Below the pieces are notes generated by a model. The model was given only the letters and a program-made list of their open reading frames with translations, was not told the DNA's origin and ran no database searches. A program made the translations under genes and the position numbers. 64,000 bases of DNA. It comes from JAHIYU01 sp964476155. GTDB lineage: Bacteria; Krumholzibacteriota; Krumholzibacteriia; LZORAL124-64-63. Location of the stretch: the NCBI GenBank assembly GCA_964476155.1, contig CAYYYS010000011.1:1-64000 (forward strand), written 5' to 3'. This document shows positions 34,929 through 42,830 of this stretch, in pieces; within the stretch, counting starts at the first letter, position 1, and each line of letters opens with the position of its first letter.

Positions 34929-35813
34929 ATGAGAACGACTCTGGCCCTGTTACTGATCATCATCATAAGTGTCTCGCCCGTCGTGGCCTCATCCCCATCC
35001 CCAGAACCCACCCCCTGGTTCACCCGCATCCTGATCAGCAACGACGACGGCATAGACAACCCCCGCCTCAAGGTCCTCGTCGACGCCTTCGCCCCCCACT
35101 GCGAAGTCTGGGTCGTCGCGCCCCTCGAAAACCGCAGCGGCTGCTCCAACTATTGCTCGGCCTTCTCGAAGAAGGTCCTGTCGGTCGAGTTGCGCGACTT
35201 CGGTCCGAACGTGAAGGCCTGGGCCGTCGACGGCTACCCGACCGACTGCGTCATCCTCGCGCTGACGACCCTCATGAAGGACAATCCGCCCGACCTGGTC
35301 CTGTCGGGCGTCAACAGCAGCCCCAACCTGGCCGATGGCTGGCTGGCCAGCGGAACGATCGGCGTGGTGCGCACCGCCGCCCACCGGGGCGTCAAGGCGG
35401 TGGCCTTCTCGGGTCTGCGCGAGAATCCGCCCATGATGGACGCGGTGGGTGAGTGGGCCCTGCGGTTCTGCATGAGCGACATGGTGCGCGACATGGGCGA
35501 ATTCGCCTATCTCACCGTGAGCTTCCCCCGGGTCGAACCCGACGAAATCGCCGGTGTGCGCCTGGCCCGCCGCGCCGACACTACCTACATCAACTGGTTT
35601 GAGCCCGATGGTGTCGACGACCAGGGCCGCGAGCAATGGCGCCTGCGCTACACCCGCGACCTGGACAGGCCCGACGGCACCGACCAGGCCCTGTACAACG
35701 CCAACTTCATCGCGGTCACGCCCATGCGGGTGGGGGAGTTCGACGAGGAGATCTACGAGGCCTTGAAGTCCGGTCCGGTGGTGTTGCCGGATTGGTCCGG
35801 CCCTGGACGCTGA
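34929..35813 (+). CDS. surE: SurE-like 5'-nucleotidase with signal peptide
   Basis: 294 residues from ATG 34929 (AAGGAG upstream; a longer TTG start at 34914 is possible). SurE signatures: ILISNDDGIDNPRLKVLVDA (metal Asp-Asp), the NRSGCS segment, VDGYPTDCVILAL and VLSGVNSSPNLADGW. Unlike ordinary SurE, a clear signal peptide (LALLLIIIISVSPVVASSP) precedes it, so it is likely periplasmic. It overlaps the end of, or directly follows, the kinase gene, suggesting co-expression with the porin block. Phosphate release in the periplasm would fit a PstS-like sensor. Confidence 0.88.
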   Translation: MRTTLALLLIIIISVSPVVASSPSPEPTPWFTRILISNDDGIDNPRLKVLVDAFAPHCEVWVVAPLENRSGCSNYCSAFSKKVLSVELRDFGPNVKAWAVDGYPTDCVILALTTLMKDNPPDLVLSGVNSSPNLADGWLASGTIGVVRTAAHRGVKAVAFSGLRENPPMMDAVGEWALRFCMSDMVRDMGEFAYLTVSFPRVEPDEIAGVRLARRADTTYINWFEPDGVDDQGREQWRLRYTRDLDRPDGTDQALYNANFIAVTPMRVGEFDEEIYEALKSGPVVLPDWSGPGR

Positions 35814-35817
35814 ACCG

Positions 35818-36492
35818 TCACCCGCTCACGAAACGATCCCAGTAGACGACCATGTAACCCAGCGTCGCACCGCCGTGGGAGAGCAGGGCCGGCCACACGT
35901 TGTCGTACCGTTCCCGCAACCATCCCCAGAAGCAACCCGCCCCGAAAACGACCGCCAGGATCAGGACCGCCACCGGCAGCGAACCGAAGAGGGCGTAGAG
36001 CGTCACGCCGTGGTAGCCGGCGTAGGCGAGGGCGGCGAGGGCGGCGGCCCGGTATCGACGCATGTCGCCGAGACGATGGTGAACGTATCCGCGCCAGTAG
36101 AGTTCTTCGGCGGGACCGTTGAGCATCAGCATGATCAGCAGCAGGGGGCCGGCCTGTTCGGGACCCGCTCCCCAGGCGGAGAGGCTCCCGATTACCCGTT
36201 CGTCGGCGAAAAAGACGTCCGTGCCCCAGGTGAGCGCCGCGACCTGCGCGCCCGCCATCGCCGCTCCGAGCAGCAGGCCAGTGCGGATGCCGGCGCGTGT
36301 CCGTCCGCCGGACAGTCCGACCGCGGCTGCATACCGGCGCCGATCACCGGTCACGAGCAGGGGACCCAGGACACAGATGCCGAGGTGATAGATCAGGAAG
36401 GTGGCCCAGATGTTGTGCAGGACCAGCAACGTGACGACGACGATAGCCGGGGGGACGACCAACAGCAGGAGTCGCTCATGGGTCGGCTTCAT
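35818..36492 (-). CDS. CPBP-family intramembrane metalloprotease
   Basis: 224 residues with six to seven hydrophobic segments. The CAAX/Abi motifs are NGPAEELYWRGYVH (EE-x3-R, residues about 125-138), YAGYHGVTL (His) and LLSHGGATLG (second His). Bacterial members process membrane proteins or give bacteriocin immunity; substrates are unknown. Start ATG 36492 overlaps the stop of the cysteine desulfurase gene by four bases. Confidence 0.88.
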   Translation of the reverse strand: MKPTHERLLLLVVPPAIVVVTLLVLHNIWATFLIYHLGICVLGPLLVTGDRRRYAAAVGLSGGRTRAGIRTGLLLGAAMAGAQVAALTWGTDVFFADERVIGSLSAWGAGPEQAGPLLLIMLMLNGPAEELYWRGYVHHRLGDMRRYRAAALAALAYAGYHGVTLYALFGSLPVAVLILAVVFGAGCFWGWLRERYDNVWPALLSHGGATLGYMVVYWDRFVSG

Positions 36493-37616
36493 GTTACCAC
36501 GGCCGCAATCATCGTCGCCGCCCGCTCGATTTCGTCCTCGGTGGTGGACCGCCCCAACGACAGCCGCAACGTGCCGACGGCCGCTTCGTGCGGCACGTCC
36601 ATGGCCACGAGTACGGCCGACGCCGTGGCGCCGCCCGTGTGACAGGCGGCCCCGGCCGAACAGGCGATCCCGTCGAGCTTCGCCATCAGATCCGACGCCA
36701 GTTGACCGGGAAAGCCGATGCTCAAGGTGTTCGGTAGTCGCTCCACGTCGTTGGCATGGACGACCGCACCGGGAGCGGTCTCGGTCAGCATCGCCTGCAG
36801 CCGGTCGCGCATTGACGACAGCCGTGGTCCTTCGGTCTCGACATCGTCGGCGGCCAACGCCGCCGCCTCGCCCAGTCCCGCCGCCAGGATCACGCTCTCG
36901 GTGCCGGCCCGGCGACCGTATTCCTGACTGGCGCCATGGACCAGGTTTTCGAGCGTTACGCCGCTGCGCACGAACAGCGCACCGATCCCCTTCGGTCCGT
37001 AGAGCTTGTGTCCCGCGAGCGAAAGCAGATCCACACCCAGGTCGTCGACGCCGACGGGGATCTTGCCGACCGACTGGGCCGCGTCAGTGTGCATGAGCGC
37101 CCCGGCCGCGTGGACCACGGCGGCGATCTCCGCGATGGGCTGTACGGTACCCACCTCGTTGTTGGCGTGCATGAACGAGACGAGTACGGTATCGGACCGC
37201 AGGGCCTTGGCCACGTCGGCGGGATCGATCAGGCAATTACCGTCCACCGGCACCACCGATATCTCCCAGCCGCGCCCGGCCAGCCACGAGCACACCGCCG
37301 AAGTGGCCGGATGCTCGACCGCCGAGATCACCAGATGCCGGCCGCGCGCCTCCCGCGCCCAGGCCGCGCCCTTGATGGCCCAGTTGTTGGATTCGGAGCC
37401 GCCGCTGGTGAAGGTCACTTCGTCCGCCGCGCAGCCCAGCAGGTCGGCCACCTGTTTGCGGGCCTTGGCTACGGCCGCGCGGGCCGCCCGCCCGTAGACG
37501 TGTCCGCTGCCGGGATTGCCGAAGTGCTCGCGCAGATAGGGGAGCATGGCGTCGGCGACGCGGTGGTCGATCGGCGTGGTGGCGTTGGTGTCGAGGTAGA
37601 GAGGCCTGTCGGTCAT
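36489..37616 (-). CDS. cysteine desulfurase / selenocysteine-lyase-like PLP enzyme
   Basis: 375 residues, class V aminotransferase fold: LYLDTNATTPIDHRVADAML, FTSGGSESNNWAIKG, HTDAAQSVGKIP, and the PLP lysine in LAGHKLYGPKG. The active-site loop reads CSAGAACHTGGATASAVL, closer to the AACH-S-D/H loop of selenocysteine lyase (SCLY) than the SSGSACTS of IscS or the NifS loop, so sulfur or selenium from Cys/Sec is plausible. Standing without IscU or SufE partners supports a specialised role. It is cotranslated with the CPBP gene. Confidence 0.88.
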   Translation of the reverse strand: MTDRPLYLDTNATTPIDHRVADAMLPYLREHFGNPGSGHVYGRAARAAVAKARKQVADLLGCAADEVTFTSGGSESNNWAIKGAAWAREARGRHLVISAVEHPATSAVCSWLAGRGWEISVVPVDGNCLIDPADVAKALRSDTVLVSFMHANNEVGTVQPIAEIAAVVHAAGALMHTDAAQSVGKIPVGVDDLGVDLLSLAGHKLYGPKGIGALFVRSGVTLENLVHGASQEYGRRAGTESVILAAGLGEAAALAADDVETEGPRLSSMRDRLQAMLTETAPGAVVHANDVERLPNTLSIGFPGQLASDLMAKLDGIACSAGAACHTGGATASAVLVAMDVPHEAAVGTLRLSLGRSTTEDEIERAATMIAAVVT

Positions 37617-37632
37617 CGGGGTCTCCTCGGGC

Positions 37633-37984
37633 TCAGGCGAAAGCGATCACCAGCACCGCCGTTACCGCCAGCAATGCGACGGACTGCCAGCCGAAGCGGG
37701 CGTACCAGGGCGCGTCCTCGCGGGGCCGGGCGCCAGCCCAGACCGGACCGTCGACGTTCTCGGCCGGCGGCGGCGGTCCCGCGAGACTGCCGACCACGTG
37801 CAGCGTCGCCGACAGTACGGTCAGCAGGGGCGCCCGCGTAGAGGCTGCCGGCGGTGCCGACGACGTTGCGCCCGGCCAGGAAGAAGTCCTCGGCCGTGCG
37901 GTGCCTGCGCCCGACGTGGATGCCCTTCCAGACGATACCCACCAGGTAGAGGGCGAGGTCGAGGGGCTGGAGGACGTCGGACAT
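37633..37984 (-). pseudogene. sodium:solute symporter with a large internal deletion
   Basis: From ATG 37984 (GAGGAG upstream) the frame gives LDLALYLVGIVWKGIHVGRR and AEDFFLAGRN, the N-terminus of SSS-family transporters. After about 50 residues the homology ends. In another frame, starting near 37850 and ending at TGA 37633, comes a typical SSS C-terminus: LLTVLSATLHVVGSL, an EN-V-DGPVWAG loop, then WYARFGWQSVALLAV. About 450 residues are missing between, so a deletion fused the ends out of frame. It follows the desulfurase gene on the same strand. Confidence 0.75.
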
Positions 37985-38228
37985 GGGGGCTCCTCGTTCG
38001 ATCCGCTACAGGTTGCCGGGATTGTCCCTGTCGGCCGCCATCGCGTCAACCCATCCCATGCCGGCCATGAAGCGGCACCCAAGTCGGCCGGGGATTGCCC
38101 AAGGCGCGTCCTCATGGTTACGCCGAGGATCACTATTGCGAATGCCTGGGCGGCAGCGTGCTGTGGGGGCCCGCCCTGGAGCAGGGCGGCATCTATTATA
38201 TCGTTCCCGGAAACGCAATGCCGAGCGG

Positions 38229-38500
38229 TCTTTCTTTGTCTGGGAGAACGTGACGCTCACCGGTCTGACGGCCACCGACTTCGCCGAAGTCGACGTCAAT
38301 TCGAGTACATGGTCGAATCCCAACTCCCATCCGGATTTCTCGGCGGCCGGGCTACCGGTGACGTTCGGATATGTGCGCGCGAAGGCCTTTACACCCCATA
38401 CCGAATCCGTACTGGCCACAACTGGAGCGTCCGGGTGAACGAATCGGCGGTTGCCAACGAGAACCGGTCCTGGGGAACGTTGAAGAGTACCTACCGCTAA
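38229..38500 (+). pseudogene. C-terminal remnant of a secreted protein ending in WGTLKSTYR
   Basis: Two frames together give a C-terminus of a secreted, laminin-G-like 'choice of anchor' protein: FFVWENVTLTGLTATDFAEV then SHPDFSAAGLPVTFGYVRA in one frame, and after a shift near 38380 HNWSVRVNESAVANENRS followed by WGTLKSTYR and stop. The end equals the tail of the secreted protein at 314 (TFGGMKALYR). The first part of the gene is not present. The 37985-38228 stretch before it has nothing I can identify. A GC hairpin follows the stop. Confidence 0.6.
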
Positions 38501-38521
38501 ACGACCATGGCGGACACAATA

Positions 38522-38543
38522 AGGGGGGCTCGGCGGCCCCCCT
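38522..38543 (+). terminator. terminator-like hairpin
   Basis: GGGGGGC and GCCCCCC-type arms around TCGGC at 38523-38542 form a strong stem followed by CTCTCTC, with no T run. It follows the remnant's stop at 38500 and was probably its terminator. Confidence 0.5.
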
Positions 38544-38662
38544 CTCTCATGAATCATATCGATCCTGGATTTTACGCCGCCACGGCACGATCCACCCGTT
38601 GAAGGCACGGCCGCGCCGTCGTCATCCCTGCTGCTCGGGTTGACGAATAGGTGGCGGGCTGT

Positions 38663-38977
38663 TCAGCGCGAACTATGCACCAACTCTCCCGGGGATGGCG
38701 ATACCGTGCGCTGATAGTCCGAGAATCGTTGCCGGACCCGGAAGCGCATTTTATACAGAAGCAGATTGGACATCCCTTCCGTCAGTGAATGAGATGGCAC
38801 ATGGACGCCGTCGAGCAGGGCCTCATAGACGACATCCATCCTCATTTCACTCAACCGCCCGGGCAACGGGATCGGCGCGCCGACAATTCGCAACGGAGCC
38901 CCCGTTCCCGTGTCAAATGTAACTTCGGCCTGGAAGCCGTCACCCTCGAATTCATCTTGATTGCGCGGGCTGATCAA
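38663..38977 (-). CDS. short protein of unknown function downstream of the anti-sigma gene
   Basis: 104 residues; its ATG 38977 overlaps the anti-sigma stop codon (ATGA), indicating coupling. Sequence features: FEGDGFQAEVTFDTGTGAPL, then DVVYEALLDGVHVPSHSLTE and YKMRFRVRQRFSDYQRTV. The pattern VPSHS...YK-R-R...FSDY recalls the end of outer-membrane lipoprotein-sorting-like or carboxypeptidase-regulatory proteins, but no signal peptide is present and it may be a fragment. Not recognised. Confidence 0.5.
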   Translation of the reverse strand: MISPRNQDEFEGDGFQAEVTFDTGTGAPLRIVGAPIPLPGRLSEMRMDVVYEALLDGVHVPSHSLTEGMSNLLLYKMRFRVRQRFSDYQRTVSPSPGELVHSSR

Positions 38978-39780
38978 TCCGTTCCCGCATCCCGTGCCCG
39001 GTCATGGCGGATCCGCCCGGACAGCATCGCAACGGCCGAAACCAGCATGACGAGGAGCCCGAATCCGGTGAGCAGACGGGAGTAGAGCGGCGCCGTTTGC
39101 AGGCGGTGGCCCAGGGCTTCGGTCGGCGAACCGGTGCGGAAGGTGAGCGATATGCCGCCGAGTGGTCCGAGATCGGGCGGGATGGTCTCGAGACAGGCGC
39201 GGATGAGGGCATGTTCGGGCAGGGCCGTTTCGGCCGGAATCCGAAGCGAGGTTTCGGAAGTCGTCTCCGACAGATGATACTCTTCCTGCTCCGCTTCCAG
39301 GGTGAGTTGATAGCCGGAAGCTCCCTCCACGCCGGTCCACGCGATCCTGGGGGTTCGGTCGGATACGATCTGACTCTCGATCGGCTCGAGGAACCTTGTC
39401 GTGTCGGGGCCGGAGCGGCTCGTCAGGTCGTCGCCCGGCTTTTCCGGCGGCAACAGCAGCATCATGGCGATACCGGCGGCGAGGGCCAGCCCTCCCCAGG
39501 CGCCCGACTTCTGAATCACGCCGACATAACGACGGTCGGACGGCAGAGGGGCACGGCGCCGGACGGAGCGGGACAATTCCACATCACCGTCGGCCAAGGC
39601 TCGCTGCAGGTGTTGGACCGCGCCCTGCTTCAGCCGGCAGGCATCGCAGTAGGCCAGATGATCGATCAGCCGTTCGCGCAGGAGCGGCTCAGAATCGGAT
39701 CCTTCCAGGCGCCACATCTGGTCGCCGAGATCCGGCTCGATACATTCGAATCCATCTGTCGTCACATCATTGCCGCTCAT
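38974..39780 (-). CDS. membrane anti-sigma-like protein, copy A (orphan)
   Basis: 268 residues from ATG 39780 (CGGAG upstream). Zinc-finger-like HLAYCDAC (His41, Cys45, Cys48) at the N-terminus is the anti-sigma pattern. A first membrane segment follows near 92-110, then an extracytoplasmic beta domain with PRIAWTGVEGASGYQLTLEA, fibronectin-like, and a second membrane segment at 235-255. Residues 1-244 equal copy B at 41210 without difference, but the C-termini differ (MLVSAVAMLSGR here). The sigma gene that precedes copy B is missing here except for its last codons. So this copy has lost its sigma partner and may be decoupled. Confidence 0.75.
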   Translation of the reverse strand: MSGNDVTTDGFECIEPDLGDQMWRLEGSDSEPLLRERLIDHLAYCDACRLKQGAVQHLQRALADGDVELSRSVRRRAPLPSDRRYVGVIQKSGAWGGLALAAGIAMMLLLPPEKPGDDLTSRSGPDTTRFLEPIESQIVSDRTPRIAWTGVEGASGYQLTLEAEQEEYHLSETTSETSLRIPAETALPEHALIRACLETIPPDLGPLGGISLTFRTGSPTEALGHRLQTAPLYSRLLTGFGLLVMLVSAVAMLSGRIRHDRARDAGTD

Positions 39781-39942
39781 TGAATACTCCGTGAAAGCGC
39801 ACTGCATGCGGACGCCATGTCAACGAACGGCGTCCAGGATAAGAACAAGTCGACCGGTTCGGTGCGAAGGAAAAACGATCAGAAATCGACCGGAGACATC
39901 ACCCCCTTTTCGATCCTCCGGAAAGCCTGCGGTTCAGCAATT
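39049..39942. repeat. 894-bp direct repeat, copy A
   Basis: Matches 41264-42157 at a fixed offset of 2215 bases; reading both line by line I found no difference. It covers most of the anti-sigma gene, the 118-base gap and the last 44 bases of a sigma gene. To the left (39006-39048) the two loci stay alignable without gaps at about 70 per cent; to the right homology stops at once at 39943. Confidence 0.93.
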
Positions 39943-40060
39943 GCGTCTGGAAGAGCGGGCCCACGTCCACGTCGAAGCCCATGTCGGCAAGCGCCGTGGC
40001 GATCACCTTCTGGCCACGGTCGTGGCCGTCCTGGCCCATCTTGGCCACCAGGGCCGCGTC
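39943..40060 (-). pseudogene. fragment of a methylmalonyl-CoA mutase B12-binding domain
   Basis: On the minus strand the frame reads LVAKMGQDGHDRGQKVIATA then LADMGFDVDVGPLFQT, the signature start of the cobalamin-binding domain of MCM large subunits (DGHDRG, with the cobalt-ligand His). It is cut at LFQT exactly where the 894-bp repeat begins, so the frame continues as the last codons of the sigma gene. Before it no further MCM sequence is seen (only about 40 residues survive). Confidence 0.8.
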
Positions 40061-40215
40061 GACGGCGCTCTGGTCACGCTCGCCCCGCGGCAATCCGGCT
40101 AACCGCCGCGGGCCGGAAACCGTATCGACGGGGTATCCACCAAACACCCCCCCCGTCGGATTCACCGAACGAGGGGAGTGTTATGAGAAGCTCTACCGAT
40201 CGATCGGCCAGAGCC

Positions 40216-41067
40216 TCAATATAAGTAATCGAGAACCTCTTGTACGACTGCTGAAATGACCCCGGCCAATTCAGGACTCGCGCCACAATATTCGGCAATG
40301 GCGTCGGCCAGGTCACTGTACAGATGGCTGTCCGGGAATATGTCTTCCGCCCCCAGTCCGGCATTATTCTGGTGATACAAATTGCTGGCACACAGAACGG
40401 ACATTGTCGCCACGGCGACACTGTCCCGGTGGTCGATGCGACGGCTTTGGCCGTCCAGGTAATATTGCACCTGCGCAAACGTACTGCGGCCGGCCATACT
40501 CCTGAGGACCGTGATCGTCTTGGCCACTACGTCGCCGGACTTGGCAGTCACGATTCCGGCTGCAACCCGGCTTTTGATGAGCTGGTCGACGTTCTTCTGG
40601 CTGTACAGCTTGGCAATTGCGTCCATGTCATCCGCCTGGAACAACTCCCTGGAAACGGACATTTCCTGGATGGCGCGACAGTGTTTACGGACATCGAGTT
40701 CCGGGATCTTATACTCCGTGGAGTAATAGCCCACCAGGAACTCGACAAACGGCCCGTCTTCGAAAAATCCCCAGGTGCGGCGGAAACACCCGATATCGTG
40801 GTAGATTTCATTCACCTTGGCCAAAGCATCGTTGTGGATCTTGCCGCACTCCGAGGCTGGCAAGGTCACGCCACCGATAACCAACCCGTTGTCCGGCAAC
40901 CGGCAGAAATCGAGGGGACCGCCGTCTGCGGGAGTGCTGTCCGGCCCGGCCTTGCAGTCGATCCCTGCCGGGCTTGTCGATACGGGACTCAGCGGGGTGT
41001 CTTCGCTGCAACCGACAAAGAGAGCAAGAGCGAGAATTCCGACCAAAACCATGAGTGCCCTTTTCAT
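40216..41067 (-). CDS. lipoprotein of unknown function
   Basis: 283 residues from ATG 41067 with GGAGGCAGG upstream. The start is a lipoprotein signal: basic MKR, hydrophobic core and lipobox LFVGC (Cys about residue 20). The mature protein is helical with several Cys (DFCRLPDN, ASECGKIH, GCFRRTWGFFEDG, HCRAIQEM), perhaps disulfide-linked. No family recognised. It follows the intact sigma/anti-sigma pair on the same strand with a 142-base gap and may be one of its targets. Confidence 0.7.
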   Translation of the reverse strand: MKRALMVLVGILALALFVGCSEDTPLSPVSTSPAGIDCKAGPDSTPADGGPLDFCRLPDNGLVIGGVTLPASECGKIHNDALAKVNEIYHDIGCFRRTWGFFEDGPFVEFLVGYYSTEYKIPELDVRKHCRAIQEMSVSRELFQADDMDAIAKLYSQKNVDQLIKSRVAAGIVTAKSGDVVAKTITVLRSMAGRSTFAQVQYYLDGQSRRIDHRDSVAVATMSVLCASNLYHQNNAGLGAEDIFPDSHLYSDLADAIAEYCGASPELAGVISAVVQEVLDYLY

Positions 41068-41209
41068 TTTCCTGCCTCCGCTTCCGAGTTTGAATGTAAT
41101 GACCAAGACTTTGTCAGGACCCTGTACCATGACGAACTACGGCGCAGAGTGACTGTGAAATAATTGGTGGAAATATTTCGGCAGGCGCGGGCCGAGCCGG
41201 GCCCCTACA

Positions 41210-41995
41210 TCACGCCCGGCGGCGAACCCGGCGGCGCAACGTCGCGACGGCCGAGACCGCCGCGACGAGGAGCCCGAATCCGGTGAGCAGACGGGAGTAG
41301 AGCGGCGCCGTTTGCAGGCGGTGGCCCAGGGCTTCGGTCGGCGAACCGGTGCGGAAGGTGAGCGATATGCCGCCGAGTGGTCCGAGATCGGGCGGGATGG
41401 TCTCGAGACAGGCGCGGATGAGGGCATGTTCGGGCAGGGCCGTTTCGGCCGGAATCCGAAGCGAGGTTTCGGAAGTCGTCTCCGACAGATGATACTCTTC
41501 CTGCTCCGCTTCCAGGGTGAGTTGATAGCCGGAAGCTCCCTCCACGCCGGTCCACGCGATCCTGGGGGTTCGGTCGGATACGATCTGACTCTCGATCGGC
41601 TCGAGGAACCTTGTCGTGTCGGGGCCGGAGCGGCTCGTCAGGTCGTCGCCCGGCTTTTCCGGCGGCAACAGCAGCATCATGGCGATACCGGCGGCGAGGG
41701 CCAGCCCTCCCCAGGCGCCCGACTTCTGAATCACGCCGACATAACGACGGTCGGACGGCAGAGGGGCACGGCGCCGGACGGAGCGGGACAATTCCACATC
41801 ACCGTCGGCCAAGGCTCGCTGCAGGTGTTGGACCGCGCCCTGCTTCAGCCGGCAGGCATCGCAGTAGGCCAGATGATCGATCAGCCGTTCGCGCAGGAGC
41901 GGCTCAGAATCGGATCCTTCCAGGCGCCACATCTGGTCGCCGAGATCCGGCTCGATACATTCGAATCCATCTGTCGTCACATCATTGCCGCTCAT
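41210..41995 (-). CDS. membrane anti-sigma-like protein, copy B
   Basis: 261 residues, residues 1-244 the same as copy A. Zinc-finger-like HLAYCDAC at 41-48 suits sigma binding; two membrane segments flank an extracytoplasmic domain with a fibronectin-like pattern (TPRIAWTGVEGASGYQL). C-terminus AAVSAVATLRRRVRRRA is Arg-rich and differs from copy A. It lies 118 bases downstream of an ECF sigma gene, the standard order, so it is the likely cognate anti-sigma. The extracytoplasmic loop offers a place where a signal or protease could act. Confidence 0.82.
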   Translation of the reverse strand: MSGNDVTTDGFECIEPDLGDQMWRLEGSDSEPLLRERLIDHLAYCDACRLKQGAVQHLQRALADGDVELSRSVRRRAPLPSDRRYVGVIQKSGAWGGLALAAGIAMMLLLPPEKPGDDLTSRSGPDTTRFLEPIESQIVSDRTPRIAWTGVEGASGYQLTLEAEQEEYHLSETTSETSLRIPAETALPEHALIRACLETIPPDLGPLGGISLTFRTGSPTEALGHRLQTAPLYSRLLTGFGLLVAAVSAVATLRRRVRRRA

Positions 41996-42157
41996 TGAAT
42001 ACTCCGTGAAAGCGCACTGCATGCGGACGCCATGTCAACGAACGGCGTCCAGGATAAGAACAAGTCGACCGGTTCGGTGCGAAGGAAAAACGATCAGAAA
42101 TCGACCGGAGACATCACCCCCTTTTCGATCCTCCGGAAAGCCTGCGGTTCAGCAATT
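41264..42157. repeat. 894-bp direct repeat, copy B
   Basis: Counterpart of 39049-39942. Here the repeat runs into an intact sigma gene at 42157, so this is probably the donor or original locus. Confidence 0.93.
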
Positions 42158-42725
42158 CGTAGAGATCCTGCAGGCAGGCCTCTCTCCGGTAGTAGACGGA
42201 GCGCACGGATGTCAGGCGCAGGTCCCTGAGCAGGGAGATCGCCGAACGCTGATCGATGAAAAGCGCGTGCAGAAGGTCGTGACAGGCCTTTTCCAGACGA
42301 GCCATGGCATCCTGCAACACATCCAGAAGCTCTTGATCGAGGAAAGTGTCCAGGGGGGTGCGGCCGGGTGCGGCGATCCAGTCCGACAGGGGATCGATGT
42401 GGATATGGGGATGCCGTCGTCGCCATATGAGGATGTTGCGGCAGCGATTGCGGGCGATAGTCACCGCGAAACGCACGAGATTTCCCTCGAACTCGCCCCG
42501 CTTCCGCAAGTAACCGAGTACGGCGACCAGGGACTCCTGGACCACGTCGTCCACATCCTGGTTGTCTCGTCCCAGAAACGCGCGGACGGAGTCGAGGACC
42601 GGTTTGTACAGAACGCTGCACATCCGGTCGTCGGCGTCTTCGGTTCCCGAGAAGAACGCGGACAGGATTCCGGGCAGCTCCGCCTCGGTGTTGTGTTCTG
42701 GACCGCTGGAAAGAGGCATGATCAA
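42114..42725 (-). CDS. ECF RNA polymerase sigma factor
   Basis: 203 residues. Region 2 is clear: RAFLGRDNQDVDDVVQESLV with AVLGYLRKRGEF, then VRFAVTIARNRCRNIL (region 2.4). Region 4 begins near residue 140; its helix-turn-helix (SAISLLRDLRLTSVRSVYYR) is present. Length and lack of regions 1 and 3 mark an ECF type. The stop at 42114 lies inside the 894-bp repeat. The anti-sigma gene follows, and the TPR-CHAT gene diverges 105 bases upstream, so one intergenic region may drive both. Confidence 0.88.
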   Translation of the reverse strand: MIMPLSSGPEHNTEAELPGILSAFFSGTEDADDRMCSVLYKPVLDSVRAFLGRDNQDVDDVVQESLVAVLGYLRKRGEFEGNLVRFAVTIARNRCRNILIWRRRHPHIHIDPLSDWIAAPGRTPLDTFLDQELLDVLQDAMARLEKACHDLLHALFIDQRSAISLLRDLRLTSVRSVYYRREACLQDLYELLNRRLSGGSKRG

Positions 42726-42830
42726 GCCTTGAATCCCCGGATATGGCGTTTGGTTAAAACCCGTTCGACAGTGTTCGACGGTACGCCGTAACGCCTTGTC
42801 GTGTCAATCGCAAGGTGATACGATTGCGCA

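Noticed and set aside
39049..42157. 894-bp repeats as an insertion sequence
   Set aside because: No transposase, no terminal inverted repeats; content is host anti-sigma coding sequence.
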